Source: Taibaiella sp. (GTDB lineage Bacteria > Bacteroidota > Bacteroidia > Chitinophagales > Chitinophagaceae). From it: a DNA stretch of 64,000 bases. Below, in pieces: positions 52,001 through 60,412 of the stretch. The first letter of the stretch is position 1. Every line of letters starts with the position of its first letter. The position numbers and the translations under genes were made by a program. The notes beneath the pieces were generated by a model that saw nothing but the letters and a program-made list of their open reading frames with translations, had not been told where the DNA came from and did not search any database. The stretch covers positions 62,001 to 126,000 of the forward strand of contig JAEUVV010000011.1 in the NCBI GenBank assembly GCA_016786705.1, given 5' to 3'.

Positions 52001-52600
52001 GAAGTTAACCCGACTGCGATTGAAGCTTACCAGGAAATGAAGGTGCGTCATGACTTCATCGTGGACCAGAAACAGGACCTGGAGCATGCCCGGGATACCT
52101 TGCTGGCCACCATTGAAGAAGTAGAAGCCACGGCCAATGCCCGTTTTAAAGAAACCTTTGATAAGGTAAGGGAAAACTTCGTGCAGGTATTTAAAGCCTT
52201 ATTTACCGAAGAAGATAATGCCGACCTGCGCCTGACCGATGAGCAGAATATCGCGGAAAGCGGGATCGAGATTTATGCCCAACCGAAAGGAAAGCGCCCG
52301 AGTACGCTGACCCAATTGAGCGGGGGAGAAAAAACCCTGACCTCAACTGCGTTCCTGTTCGCGATCTACCTGATCAAGCCGGCGCCTTTCTGTATCCTCG
52401 ATGAGGTAGATGCCCCGCTGGATGATGCCAACGTAGGTAAGTTCACCCAAATGATCCGTAAGTTCAGTGATAACTCACAGTTTATTATTGTTACCCACAA
52501 CAAGCAGACCATGTCTGCAGTGGATGTGATCTACGGGGTTACGATGCAGGAAGCAGGGGTTTCCAAGCTGGTACCGGTGGACTTCAGGAGTTTGAATTAA
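49070..52600 (+). CDS. smc: Chromosome segregation ATPase SMC
   Basis: An 1176-residue protein with the full SMC plan, starting at GTG 49070 (MKLKSLEIKGFKSFADKTQI). Walker A GPNGCGKSN is at residues 31-39. Two long coiled coils (~170-500 and ~670-1010) surround the hinge (near 515-660, with Gly-rich LTGGSTGKFEGNKIGR). The C-terminal head carries the signature LSGGEKTLTSTAF near residue 1083 and Walker B FCILDEVDAPLDDANV near 1105, then the D-loop His in IVTHNKQTM. It compacts the chromosome with ScpA/ScpB. A strong terminator follows, so it is a single gene here. Confidence 0.97.
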   Translation: MKLKSLEIKGFKSFADKTQIILDNPITGIVGPNGCGKSNIIDAIRWVIGEHKIKALRSDNLEDLIFNGSRSRATSGMAEVSLTFENTRNLLPTEFTTVTITRKFYRSGESEYRLNDVACRLKDIHNLFLDTGVSNDSYAIIELGMVDDIIKDKDGSRRRMLEQAAGISIYKTRKKEAKAKLDATQQDVDRIEDLLFEITNNLRSLESQAKKAERYYTIKNEYKAVSIELAKASLEAFNGQYQSLNDQLEKESDHKLALDAALAGDEAEIEANKVKLTQQEHELHGLQKRFNDLLASIRQMENDKKLAAQRLDHLQDREKNLNEFLATADSQVAQLSESISFTQKQIEEEQETLEELKDQMENLRDTMEDKREAFEEKKRALDMHRSEFQAKQRIQFDAEKIVAVADTSIANLQRSLQQMLEDRAQRNSQIQSIQSEKKELEEALLDQQEAMSELVAQQEAIKEKILENQEALEALRSRSVEENRTLDAKRNEHDLLQSLVNSLEGYPESIKFLSKNKEWNSKAPLLSDVFLVKDAYRKALENVIEPYLNYYVTADWAEAQAAIRLLSDAKKGKASFFIMESLSDDNKPVKFEAKGLTQALELITVDKPYQKLAQHLLGNVYVAEETLDMDTIAVPTGVLVINKEGNILKGAYQLTGGSTGKFEGNKIGRAKNLERLQEEINTLTKSTTDLKEAIEQKRNEITGYNASLNDRAIDQAKQSIQQSQNKIYALQQKSEHLEQLEQNSQGRIADLEQQLVDVKDNISDKQEELYSINDLLADLLELIKRAESEFQMVEADFNMATQQFNNQNLQQTRQQSKIENLKQEFNFKSNQLKDLQSQVTTNRAQLKETAQLISDTSGKLHFGDNELYDLMQQKEKDEKALSEKDRLYYELRNGISEHESRISRQRRERDQADQLLNTLREKLTEMKLQVAGLKERLQVEFKVDLDEVLEQDRDNELTVEELNAEAEKLKKRLENIGEVNPTAIEAYQEMKVRHDFIVDQKQDLEHARDTLLATIEEVEATANARFKETFDKVRENFVQVFKALFTEEDNADLRLTDEQNIAESGIEIYAQPKGKRPSTLTQLSGGEKTLTSTAFLFAIYLIKPAPFCILDEVDAPLDDANVGKFTQMIRKFSDNSQFIIVTHNKQTMSAVDVIYGVTMQEAGVSKLVPVDFRSLN

Positions 52601-52615
52601 AAAAATAAGCTCGCT

Positions 52616-52666
52616 AAATAAAAGGGGTTAATTGAAATAAATTGCAATTAACCCCTTTTATTTTTT
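52616..52666. terminator. Bidirectional terminator between smc and the AbiEii-like gene
   Basis: AAAAGGGGTTAATTG pairs with CAATTAACCCCTTTT around a 10-nt AT loop and is bordered by A and T runs. The stop codon of the minus-strand gene (52665-52667) lies in the hairpin's T run. Confidence 0.9.
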
Positions 52667-53573
52667 AACCTAGCCGCTCTTTAAAGGGCATAATCAATTC
52701 CGGTGTCAACCCTTTGGCCATCAAAGTAGTTTGAAAAAGCTGCAAAAAGTCGGGCAGAGATTGTGGTAATTGACCCGGATCTGTAATATGCTTAGCGCGT
52801 TCATAAAGTATAGTTGCCCTTGAATTGCTTTCCCGCCAGCCGGTACGCCAGTAGGACCAGCTATCCTTAATGGTTTTAGCAGGGAAAAGCTTTTCAATCT
52901 CGTACTCAAAAAAATACTGGACCTGCTTATATTTTATACCATTCGCTTTACATTCCTGCACCAATGCTTCCGCTGTTTCTTGTAAAACTGTTGTATCAAA
53001 TGCCTTATTGCTTACCAGGTAAATCAGGTCAAAAAGATCCTTAAACCTTGGCCGCACCAATGTCTGATGAATCTTCCAGGATACCTGTAAGCTAAGCGGA
53101 ACGGTATAAGGGAAAGTAAAGGCTGCCCCATTCAATGCCCGGTAAATTAAAGGTACCGGCGCAAACGGGAGCGGTAAATTAAAAGAAAGATCAATACTGA
53201 AATCAACCCTCACACCGTCTACCCAGCAGGTAATATCCGTATTAATGGTGGGAAAATCATCATGCATGGCATAGTCGATACTGCGCCAGAACTGGTTTTC
53301 AACAAAGCGCTGAAAGCGCACGCCATCATCCCATTCGATGTCCGTAATCGCCTGTACCCAACTATTAAAGGTATACTGCTCCCGCTCTATATCCACCACC
53401 CGGTCAATATAAAACCAATCTAAATCCGCAGGAATGCGCACGATATCTTCCGGGAAATATTGCCGGGTTAAATAGCTGCCTTTAAGCATAAACCTGGCCC
53501 CTACCAGGAATGCCCTAAGGATAAAGGCTTCATGGGCACGTATTTGCAGCTGTTGATTATCTGATAAAGCCAT
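52665..53573 (-). CDS. AbiEii-like nucleotidyltransferase
   Basis: A 302-residue protein of the nucleotidyltransferase AbiEii/AbiGii type. The core is KGSYLTRQYFPEDIVRIPADLDWFYID (near residues 31-57): a G-S/T motif, an Arg-x-Pro-x-D-L-D pair of metal Asp residues and a following strand. DGVRVDFSIDLSF (near 122) gives the third Asp. Then LSLQVSWKIHQTLVRPRFKDLFDLIYLV (near 165) supplies the Lys and R-x-x-KDxxDL motif of the family. In AbiE systems the AbiEii protein is a toxin that modifies tRNA; here the partner is not an AbiEi-type gene. The role is thus open: defence toxin, or another nucleotidyltransferase. It lies 8 bp after an unknown gene. Confidence 0.75.
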   Translation of the reverse strand: MALSDNQQLQIRAHEAFILRAFLVGARFMLKGSYLTRQYFPEDIVRIPADLDWFYIDRVVDIEREQYTFNSWVQAITDIEWDDGVRFQRFVENQFWRSIDYAMHDDFPTINTDITCWVDGVRVDFSIDLSFNLPLPFAPVPLIYRALNGAAFTFPYTVPLSLQVSWKIHQTLVRPRFKDLFDLIYLVSNKAFDTTVLQETAEALVQECKANGIKYKQVQYFFEYEIEKLFPAKTIKDSWSYWRTGWRESNSRATILYERAKHITDPGQLPQSLPDFLQLFQTTLMAKGLTPELIMPFKERLG

Positions 53574-53581
53574 ATGTAAGT

Positions 53582-54181
53582 TTAAGCAAGTTGTAACCAG
53601 CCCATGTCCAGGAGCTCGTTATTATCAAAAATACAATATTCCGACTGTTCTTTAGTGATGGTCCAGCCACCCTTTAGCAGATCATTATACAAATGCGCAA
53701 TCCTTTCTTCAAATGCCTGCTTGCTGCCATGCTCCCGCAAGGTGATAAACCTGGACCCGGCCTGATCTTTAAGGGCATTAAGGGAGAGATGAACGCTATG
53801 CGTTGCGCACAGCTGCATTAAACCAGGGATGTCAGCATAATTCACTTTCCCATGCCATTCAAAATAAACAGCAAACTCTTCTCTTGCAGGAAAAGTGGTT
53901 GCATGAATAGCCGGAATTTCTACTTTAACCCTCTGTGCACCCATTTCAGCAGCATCGATGTACTTTACCAATAAATCTACTTGCTTCGCTACCTCATCCC
54001 AGCTATGCGCCCTTATTACTTTGGTCAACATAGGCTGCTGTGTATATTGCCCCCTGCTCAATTCAATAAGCAAGGGCTTCGCATGCAGCTGATCGCATAA
54101 ATTAATAAAAGCACTGATTTCAGCTTCCTGTAGCTGCCGGGTAGTAATATGTATTTCAAAGGGTATAACGGGTAAGGACAT
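53582..54181 (-). CDS. Unknown protein paired with the AbiEii-like gene
   Basis: A 199-residue protein with no recognised domain or signal. Two halves look related: IPFEIHITTRQLQEAEISAFINLCDQLHAKPLLIELSRGQYTQQPM (near 5-50) and FAVYFEWHGKVNYADIPGLMQLCATHSVHLSLNALKDQAGSRFITLRE (near 103-150). Each has a beta strand with H, a helix and a second strand. The end, WTITKEQSEYCIFDNNELLDMGW, is tryptophan-rich. The structure suggests a duplicated ferredoxin-like fold. It probably forms a unit with the AbiEii-like gene (8-bp gap), but whether it is an antitoxin, adaptor or effector cannot be said. Confidence 0.6.
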   Translation of the reverse strand: MSLPVIPFEIHITTRQLQEAEISAFINLCDQLHAKPLLIELSRGQYTQQPMLTKVIRAHSWDEVAKQVDLLVKYIDAAEMGAQRVKVEIPAIHATTFPAREEFAVYFEWHGKVNYADIPGLMQLCATHSVHLSLNALKDQAGSRFITLREHGSKQAFEERIAHLYNDLLKGGWTITKEQSEYCIFDNNELLDMGWLQLA

Positions 54182-54262
54182 AAAGAGCTGGATTACTATT
54201 TGAATAGTAAAAATACTGTAATAAGGATTTTAGGAAAAATAACTTTACCCAATACAGGTTCG

Positions 54263-56689
54263 TTACCGCACCCTGTCCCGCTCCTCATTCGCGCCAGAAG
54301 CTTTCTGCTCACGTACCTGCGCGCCTTTCTGGAAATTATAGCTCAAAGCAAGCGTTACAGAACGGGAATCTACCCGGTTACGCCAGCTCGCTGTAGAAGC
54401 CTCAAGACCTACAATCTCACCGCCCAGTTTATTGGTGTAGAAAGCATCATTGAGATTCAGGCGAATGTTCAGGGCATTATGGAACAACTTTTTGGATACC
54501 CCGAAATTAATATTGCCGGTCGGGATCATGATAAACTGCGCGTAAAAGATGCGGCTGCTATATGCCCCCGAGACCTCGGCCGCCCAGCCTTTACCCAGCA
54601 TAAACTGGTTGTTTAGGTTGGCACTCCCAAACCAGCCGCTGTTGTTGAGCTCTTGCCCATAGAGTTGCGCGCTGAAATCGTTATAAATATATGCTCCATA
54701 AGCATTCATGGTCCAGAATTTGAAAGGATTCAGCGTGGCATTCACATTAATACCGTATAGCTGCTGCCGGCCAATATTGCCGGGCCGGCTGAAGAACATA
54801 CCGTTATTTTGCTCTATCGTTTCCGAGATCACATCGTTCACCAGACTGTACATTAATGTGGCAGTAAGCCTGTTATTAAAGGTATAGCTCAGCTCCAGGT
54901 TGTTGGAAAAAGTAGGCCGCAGGTAGGGATTGCCCCCATAGATCGTAAAGCGGTCCAGCGGGTAGCTGAAGGGGTTCATATCCTGGTAATTAGGCCGGTT
55001 GATCCGCCTGCCATAGCTGAAGGTCATCAAATGCCGGGCCATGCTATCCAGTTTATAGCTCAGGTAAACCGTTGGGAAAAGGCTGTTGAGATTACGGTTA
55101 AAAGTGGTGTCCGGCTGAAGGCTGTTGCCCAACTGGTGCCCGTTAATGATCGTATTCTCAAATCGAAGGCCCGCCTGCAGTCCCCACCTGCCCATACTGG
55201 TATTATAATTGATGTAAGCCGCGTTGATGTTTTCCCTGTATTTAAAGTGATTGGAGAACTCCTCGTTGGGTACCTGGACCCCGTTCTCCTCATCTCTGAA
55301 GTCGGCAATATTATCGGTCATCACCAGGCCTACTTTATAGCCCAGGCTTAATTTAGCTTTCGCGCCCAGTGGCCGCTCATAATCACCGTTGGTCGTAATG
55401 ATGTCCAGCTTCGCCGGCAGGTAGCCTAATAAGTAAGTAGCATTCAAAAACGAACCATTGGCGTCTTTGATCGTATTCAGCAGGCTGTTATTGAGGTCGC
55501 TGTTATAGTTCAGGTAATCTACATTAAAGTTCAGGTTACTACCCAGACTATCCAGTTTATATTGATAATTAAGATTAGCACCGATATTGGAAAACGTTCT
55601 CCGGGAATTGGCCCAGGCCTCTACTATGTTCTGCAGCTCCCCGGCTCCATTTTCCAGCAGTGAATAGTTTTTAACCTTATCCCGGTCCTGCAGCCGGAAA
55701 CCCGAAACAGATGCCCCGATAGCCGAGCGTTTACTGAGCTCATAATCCATGCCTACTTTCAGACGTGGCCCGTAAGAATTATCGAGCATATCAGAGTGCT
55801 GGCGGAAAGAGGTATTAACCGCCCCTGCCTGGTCGAAATAGGTCCTGAAAAGATTCAGGTCCTGGAAAGCAGTCCGTTTATTAAATACCAGGGTGGTATA
55901 CAGGCTTACTTTATTTTTGTTCCAACTCAGGTTCAGGCTGTTATTGGACCGGAAACGCTCGCCATGAGTGGCAGCCAGGTTAAGGTTCGCTTTAAATCCC
56001 TGTACCTTGCTCTTTTTCATACGGATATTGATCACGCCCGAGTTCCCGGCCGCATCATACTTCGCAGGCGGATTAGCCATCAGCTCAAGCGTATTTAAGG
56101 CACTGGCGGGTAAAGATTGCAGGTAATCGGTAAGATCTTTACCGGAAAGATAGGTTGGCTTATCATCTATAAAAACGGTAACCCCCGACTTGCCCTGTAA
56201 CAAAATAGTCCCATCTTCATTTACCTGTACGCCCGGGGAGCGCTTCAAGACCTCCAGGGCATTGCTACCGGCATTGCTGATCCAGGCGTCTACATTCACT
56301 ACCGTTCTGTCCATCAACTTCTCGATAAGCGGTTTCTGGCCCAGTACCGATACGCCTTCTAATTGGTTACCCTGCGCTTTGAGCACAACCTCGATTGGGG
56401 CAACAGGTGTCTGCTCTCCCACCCGCACTATAGGACTATAGTAGTCTTCAAAACCAATATATTGTACTAAAAGGTAATAATCCCCGGCAGGGATTTGCTT
56501 AAATTCAAAATGCCCGGTAGCATCGGTATAAGTATTGGCTGAAAAGGCCGAATCTTTTGCCCTCATTAATAAAACAGGAATATCCGCTACATCATTCTTC
56601 CCGCTATGCTTCACAGTTCCGGATACCTGCGCATAACAGATGGAAGTAAACAAACAAAAAACGATCAATTGTGACAGGAGGTGTTTCAT
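54263..56689 (-). CDS. TonB-dependent-receptor-like outer membrane protein
   Basis: An 808-residue protein. I use ATG 56689 (MKHLLSQLIVFCLFTSICYAQ), which gives a clean signal peptide; an upstream ATG at 56749 would only add non-signal residues. The N-terminal ~95 residues are a carboxypeptidase regulatory-like domain (VSGTVKHSGKNDVADIPVLLMRAKD). Next is a TonB plug (residues ~110-225: EGVSVLGQKPLIEKLMDRTVVNVD, NALEVLKRSPGVQVNEDGTILLQGKSGVTVFIDDKPT), then a 22-strand-type barrel of the outer-membrane beta-barrel family 3. The barrel ends with strand SVTLALSYNFQKGAQ and a polar tail. It likely imports a ligand using TonB energy; substrate unknown. No SusD partner is adjacent, so it is not a SusCD pair. 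Confidence 0.88.
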   Translation of the reverse strand: MKHLLSQLIVFCLFTSICYAQVSGTVKHSGKNDVADIPVLLMRAKDSAFSANTYTDATGHFEFKQIPAGDYYLLVQYIGFEDYYSPIVRVGEQTPVAPIEVVLKAQGNQLEGVSVLGQKPLIEKLMDRTVVNVDAWISNAGSNALEVLKRSPGVQVNEDGTILLQGKSGVTVFIDDKPTYLSGKDLTDYLQSLPASALNTLELMANPPAKYDAAGNSGVINIRMKKSKVQGFKANLNLAATHGERFRSNNSLNLSWNKNKVSLYTTLVFNKRTAFQDLNLFRTYFDQAGAVNTSFRQHSDMLDNSYGPRLKVGMDYELSKRSAIGASVSGFRLQDRDKVKNYSLLENGAGELQNIVEAWANSRRTFSNIGANLNYQYKLDSLGSNLNFNVDYLNYNSDLNNSLLNTIKDANGSFLNATYLLGYLPAKLDIITTNGDYERPLGAKAKLSLGYKVGLVMTDNIADFRDEENGVQVPNEEFSNHFKYRENINAAYINYNTSMGRWGLQAGLRFENTIINGHQLGNSLQPDTTFNRNLNSLFPTVYLSYKLDSMARHLMTFSYGRRINRPNYQDMNPFSYPLDRFTIYGGNPYLRPTFSNNLELSYTFNNRLTATLMYSLVNDVISETIEQNNGMFFSRPGNIGRQQLYGINVNATLNPFKFWTMNAYGAYIYNDFSAQLYGQELNNSGWFGSANLNNQFMLGKGWAAEVSGAYSSRIFYAQFIMIPTGNINFGVSKKLFHNALNIRLNLNDAFYTNKLGGEIVGLEASTASWRNRVDSRSVTLALSYNFQKGAQVREQKASGANEERDRVR

Positions 56690-57299
56690 ATAAATGCAAG
56701 TATATAGATCAAAAAAAATAAAAAACCCAGAAAAGCAGGACCGGAACATTTATTTTTCGGTGAATTTTACGGTAAAACCCGGGGAAGACTGTTTTAACAA
56801 GAACTTGCGGCTTATCCGGATACATATAATCAATAAATTAATACTAAAACTATTAATGGTCCTGGTCCTTTTCTATGACTCATGCCTGTTAAAGTTGCAG
56901 GAAAAACGTTAATTTCTATGATTCGTTGAACAATGACCTCCGATGCCTGGATTAGCGGCTACGATTACGCTTCTCTATACCTCGGATATTCTGCCGCCGG
57001 GTATCTCTGAATGATCGCGAGCAATGCCATATTATCTTTTATGTTATGGCTCAAAAGCCGGGGAAGGGTATTTACTTTTAGCTTTTAATCGTAATCATGA
57101 GCAATATTGCCGTTTTTTGAATGTATCATCATAGGAATGTACTATTTTGTTTCCTGAAAATTTTTCCTGAGTATTGGAAATAAATATTTAAAACTTAGAT
57201 TTGCGCACGGCTGTAATAGGATTTTAACCCAATTTTATAGCCTTTAATTTTTATATTTAAAATACATTTGCTGTAGCAATTAATCAGATCTCTTGAGCA
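56690..57299. other. Intergenic region before batD
   Basis: About 610 bp between two divergent genes. The AT-rich left part includes the promoter for the receptor gene on the minus strand. The GC-richer middle (56940-57070) shows a short minus-strand frame of about 40 codons without start or family match, which I do not call a gene. The right part holds a -7 element. Nothing else is clear. Confidence 0.45.
57263..57270 (+). promoter_or_regulatory. -7 element of the batD-batE unit
   Basis: TACATTTG, a full TAnnTTTG match, lies 29 bp before the batD ATG at 57300. Confidence 0.45.
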
Positions 57300-59189
57300 A
57301 TGGCCATGCGCTATATCCAAATACTTTCACTTTTTTTCCTGCTTTTATTCACCTCCCCGGCTTTGTCTTTTGCACAAGGCGCCCGTATACAGGTAGAGTT
57401 GAGTGATAATAATGTATACCTGGACGAAGTATTTTACCTGACCTATTCTATCTCCGGTAACGGCTCTGCTGTGCGTATGCAGCAGCCCAGGCTGGATGAT
57501 TTTACCCTACTGGGAACGCCCAACCAGACTACTGGTTACAATATATCGGTCAATAATGGTAATATGACCCGGGAAACGATCACCAGCTTTACCTATGCAT
57601 TAAGGCCTAAGCGTACCGGTACCTTCCGTATCCAGGGCGCAAGTGTCCGCACCCAATCCGGCCAGACGATCAATGCCGCGGCAGCCACAGTAACCGTACA
57701 GGCCGGTAAGCGTCGCCGGAGAACTATAGAAGATGAATTCGCAGATATGGACAAGCTGCAGCAACAGATGGCGCAACAAATGCGGGATATGATGCGGGAT
57801 ATGGATCCCGAACCGGCTCCGCAAAGACAGCCGCAGGCTAATTACGAAGACTTCACCCTCGACAAGATAGATAATAATATTTTCCTGAAAGCAGAAGTAG
57901 ATAACCTGAACCCTGTTGTAGGCGAACAGGTAAATGTTACCTATAAGCTCTATACCCGGCTGCAGATGAACATGCGCCCGGTTGCCATGCCGCAGCTAAA
58001 CGGGTTCTGGGCACAGGACCAGGAGATCACGGACCCCGGCACACCGCACCAGGAAAATTATAAAGGAAAGATATATAATGTATTTACGCTGCGCAAAACG
58101 GCCTTATTTCCACAACAGTCCGGCACGCTCCGTCTGGACCCGTTTAAGGCCAGCGGTTGGGTCAACGTGTTTGAAAGAGGGAATGGCGGTTATTACGAGC
58201 AGCGGGTTAATAAAGAACTGGCCAGCGATGTGGTACAATTGTCGGTAGCACCGCTGCCGGAGCCCGAAGCTACCTTCTCCAACGGCGTGGGGAGCTTTAG
58301 CATTTCCAGCCAGGTCAACCAGTCACAAGTGTCTACAGATGATGTGATCCAATTGGTGTTCACGGTAAATGGTACCGGCAACCTGGGTTTAATTACCGCC
58401 CCCAAACTCACGCTCCCCCCGGGACTAAGTGTTATAGATCCAGAAGTCAAAGATAATATAGTCGAGATCATGCCTAAGCTGGAAGGCAGCCGCCAGTTTA
58501 CTTACAACATTACCGCCGATACCGCCGGTACTTACAACATCCCGGAGATCGCATTTACCTATTTTGATGTGGGTACCAGGACTTATAAGACGCTTAAAAC
58601 ACAGGCTTTCAACTTAAACGTACGGCAAGGCAGCGGTAATAAACCTTCAGGAACGGTAAGCAGTAATACTAAAATGAGTGATATTCACCCCATCAAAACC
58701 GGCACACCTGGTTTTAATGATTCCGATAGCTACGCATTACATAAATGGTATTATTGGCTGGCCTTCTCCCTACCGCTACTGGCTATTACCGGTATGTTGG
58801 TTGCCAGCAGGCGGAAAGAAGGCATAAGCAGAAAACCGGCCCATCAACCCGCCGCCAATAAAATAGCAGAGCAACGCCTGAGTGCCGCTAAAAACGCGCT
58901 CAGTAAGCAGCAAACAACGCTTTTTTATGAAGAAATATCGAAAGCGATCTGGCTCTACCTTAGTGACCAGCTGGACATCCCGCTCAGCAATTTAAATAAG
59001 GTATCAGTTGTAGCAGCGCTCAGGTCCCGGAACTTCCCGGAACCTACCATTCAAAGTACGGTACAACAGATCGAAGATTGCGAACTGGCCTTGTATACCC
59101 CGGTTATAGGGCAACAGCAAGAACAGGCATTAGATAAAGCCGTAGGTCTTATCGCCGCTTTAGAAAACCAATTCAATCAAAAGTCATGA
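57300..59189 (+). CDS. batD: BatD-like exported protein
   Basis: A 629-residue protein with a signal peptide (ending FAQG near residue 27) and several Ig-like beta-sandwich domains: RIQVELSDNNVYLDEVFYLTYSISGNG at the start, then ITSFTYALRPKRTGTFRI, and DTAGTYNIPEIAFTYFDVGTRTYKTLKTQAFNLNV near 410. A membrane helix (WYYWLAFSLPLLAITGMLVA, near 485) leads to a cytosolic helical tail of ~130 residues. This is the BatD (oxygen-tolerance) layout, known to act with BatA/BatB/BatC in the membrane, although the exact role is not settled. The start is ATG 57300, with ATG 57306 also possible. It overlaps batE by four bases (ATGA). The von Willebrand-type BatA/B genes are not adjacent. Confidence 0.85.
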   Translation: MAMRYIQILSLFFLLLFTSPALSFAQGARIQVELSDNNVYLDEVFYLTYSISGNGSAVRMQQPRLDDFTLLGTPNQTTGYNISVNNGNMTRETITSFTYALRPKRTGTFRIQGASVRTQSGQTINAAAATVTVQAGKRRRRTIEDEFADMDKLQQQMAQQMRDMMRDMDPEPAPQRQPQANYEDFTLDKIDNNIFLKAEVDNLNPVVGEQVNVTYKLYTRLQMNMRPVAMPQLNGFWAQDQEITDPGTPHQENYKGKIYNVFTLRKTALFPQQSGTLRLDPFKASGWVNVFERGNGGYYEQRVNKELASDVVQLSVAPLPEPEATFSNGVGSFSISSQVNQSQVSTDDVIQLVFTVNGTGNLGLITAPKLTLPPGLSVIDPEVKDNIVEIMPKLEGSRQFTYNITADTAGTYNIPEIAFTYFDVGTRTYKTLKTQAFNLNVRQGSGNKPSGTVSSNTKMSDIHPIKTGTPGFNDSDSYALHKWYYWLAFSLPLLAITGMLVASRRKEGISRKPAHQPAANKIAEQRLSAAKNALSKQQTTLFYEEISKAIWLYLSDQLDIPLSNLNKVSVVAALRSRNFPEPTIQSTVQQIEDCELALYTPVIGQQQEQALDKAVGLIAALENQFNQKS

Positions 59190-59923
59190 AAAAAGCCTTA
59201 ATAATATGCCTGCTTGTATGCAGCCGTTTGCTGGCTTTTGCCTTACCCGCTGATGTGCTAAACCTGTGGAACGAGGCCAACCGAGCTTATCAGAACAAGC
59301 AGTACGAACACGCCATAGATAATTATAAAAGTATCCTGCAATCGAAATTTAGCGATGCGGAGATATACTATAACCTGGGCAATGCTTACTATAAAAACGG
59401 GAACAAGGGACCGGCATTAGTTAGTTATATGCGGGCCTTAAAAGCCGATCCGGCGCTTAAAGAAGCCCGTCAGAATATTGATTTCATACAAGCTCAACCT
59501 GGCTTTGCAGGCATCCCATCTGCAGATTTCGCCGGCACTTCCCTGCTGAATATACTCAGCCCCAATTCCTGGGCCTGGCTTACCGTACTATTAATGCTGC
59601 CTATTTGCCCGCTTGTTTTTCTTAAAGTAAAAGGCAAACTCCGGTATGCGAACCGCTGGTTAGCATTGAACACCATTATCGCGGCGCTGGTATTTGCGCT
59701 CAGTATTTTTGCGCATCAAAAAAACAGCTTTAAGGATACCGCTGTCGTTACCGCGACAAATGGTTTCCTTTATGACAGCCTGAAAAAGACAAATGTAAAG
59801 CTCAACCTGGCGGAAGGAACTATCGTGCGCATTGTCAGCAGCACACACAGTAGTCTAATGGAAATAGAGCTGGGTAATGGCATAAAAGGCTGGATAGACC
59901 GCGCTGACATCGAAAAGATTTAA
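59186..59923 (+). CDS. batE: BatE-like TPR and SH3-like membrane protein
   Basis: A 245-residue protein. A signal peptide ends near FALPADV (residue 20). TPRs follow at 25-105 (NEANRAYQNKQYEHAIDNYKSIL, YYNLGNAYYKNGNKGPALVSYMRALK). Two membrane helices lie near 128-148 and 158-180. The C-terminal ~60 residues form an SH3-like domain (TVVTATNGFLYDSLKKTNVKLNLAEGTIVRIVSSTHSSLMEIELGNGIKGWIDRADIE). The order TPR-TM-SH3 is that of BatE in Bacteroidota. It is coupled in translation to batD. Confidence 0.85.
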   Translation: MKKALIICLLVCSRLLAFALPADVLNLWNEANRAYQNKQYEHAIDNYKSILQSKFSDAEIYYNLGNAYYKNGNKGPALVSYMRALKADPALKEARQNIDFIQAQPGFAGIPSADFAGTSLLNILSPNSWAWLTVLLMLPICPLVFLKVKGKLRYANRWLALNTIIAALVFALSIFAHQKNSFKDTAVVTATNGFLYDSLKKTNVKLNLAEGTIVRIVSSTHSSLMEIELGNGIKGWIDRADIEKI

Positions 59924-59969
59924 TAAATTCATCAAAAAGCAACATCTTTGCACATTGAAAATTGAGGAC

Positions 59970-60326
59970 ATGGAAAAACATAATATAAATATCAACGTTA
60001 CTTTAGACAATGAAAAAATGCCGGAACATATTGACTGGAACGCTTCCGGTTCAAGTGTGGCGGAGCCTAACCAGGCAAAAGCTTTTATGTTGTCGATCTG
60101 GGACGGGCAGGAGAAAACCGCACTGCGCATGGACTTGTGGACCAAGCGCATGATGGTGGATGAGATGAACGACTTTTTCTTCCAGACCATGATGACCATG
60201 GCGGACACCTTTACCAGGGCCACCCGTAACGAAGCATTGTCTAACGAGATCAGGGAATTTGCCCGGGGCTTCAAAAAGAAAGCCGATGATGCTTTAATGA
60301 AAGAAGAGAACGAAAATAAGCAATAA
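59970..60326 (+). CDS. gldC: Gliding motility protein GldC
   Basis: A 118-residue cytosolic protein starting at ATG 59970; a TTG fifteen bases upstream is rejected because the ATG matches the family start. The sequence ININVTLDNEKMPEHIDWNASGS, then QAKAFMLSIWDGQEKTALRMDLWTKRMMVDEMNDFFFQTMMTMADTFTRAT, is typical for GldC. GldC is linked to gliding in Flavobacterium johnsoniae, but many non-gliding Bacteroidota keep it, so motility cannot be inferred from it alone. It follows batE by 46 bp and ends in a strong terminator. Confidence 0.88.
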   Translation: MEKHNININVTLDNEKMPEHIDWNASGSSVAEPNQAKAFMLSIWDGQEKTALRMDLWTKRMMVDEMNDFFFQTMMTMADTFTRATRNEALSNEIREFARGFKKKADDALMKEENENKQ

Positions 60327-60350
60327 GCTTTGTTGCGCTATACGGATACA

Positions 60351-60384
60351 TCCATAAGCCTTTTAAAGGCTTATGGATTTTTTT
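60351..60384 (+). terminator. Intrinsic terminator of gldC
   Basis: A 13-bp-arm palindrome (TCCATAAGCCTTT/AAAGGCTTATGGA around T) is followed by seven T. It separates gldC from the two-component operon. Confidence 0.9.
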
Positions 60385-60412
60385 ATACCTTTACGGCTCA
60401 GTCATAACCCGC

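Noticed and set aside
54263..56689. Possible SusC of a polysaccharide utilisation locus
   Set aside because: No SusD gene is adjacent and the barrel fits the outer-membrane beta-barrel family 3 group better.
56694..56912. Plus-strand frame upstream of the receptor gene
   Set aside because: It overlaps the divergent receptor's leader and shows only AT-rich, low-complexity sequence.
56975..57090. Minus-strand fragment with SHNIKDNMALLAII, faintly like a histidine kinase H-box
   Set aside because: Only about 40 codons between stops, no ATP-binding part nearby, and one short match is not enough to call a relic.
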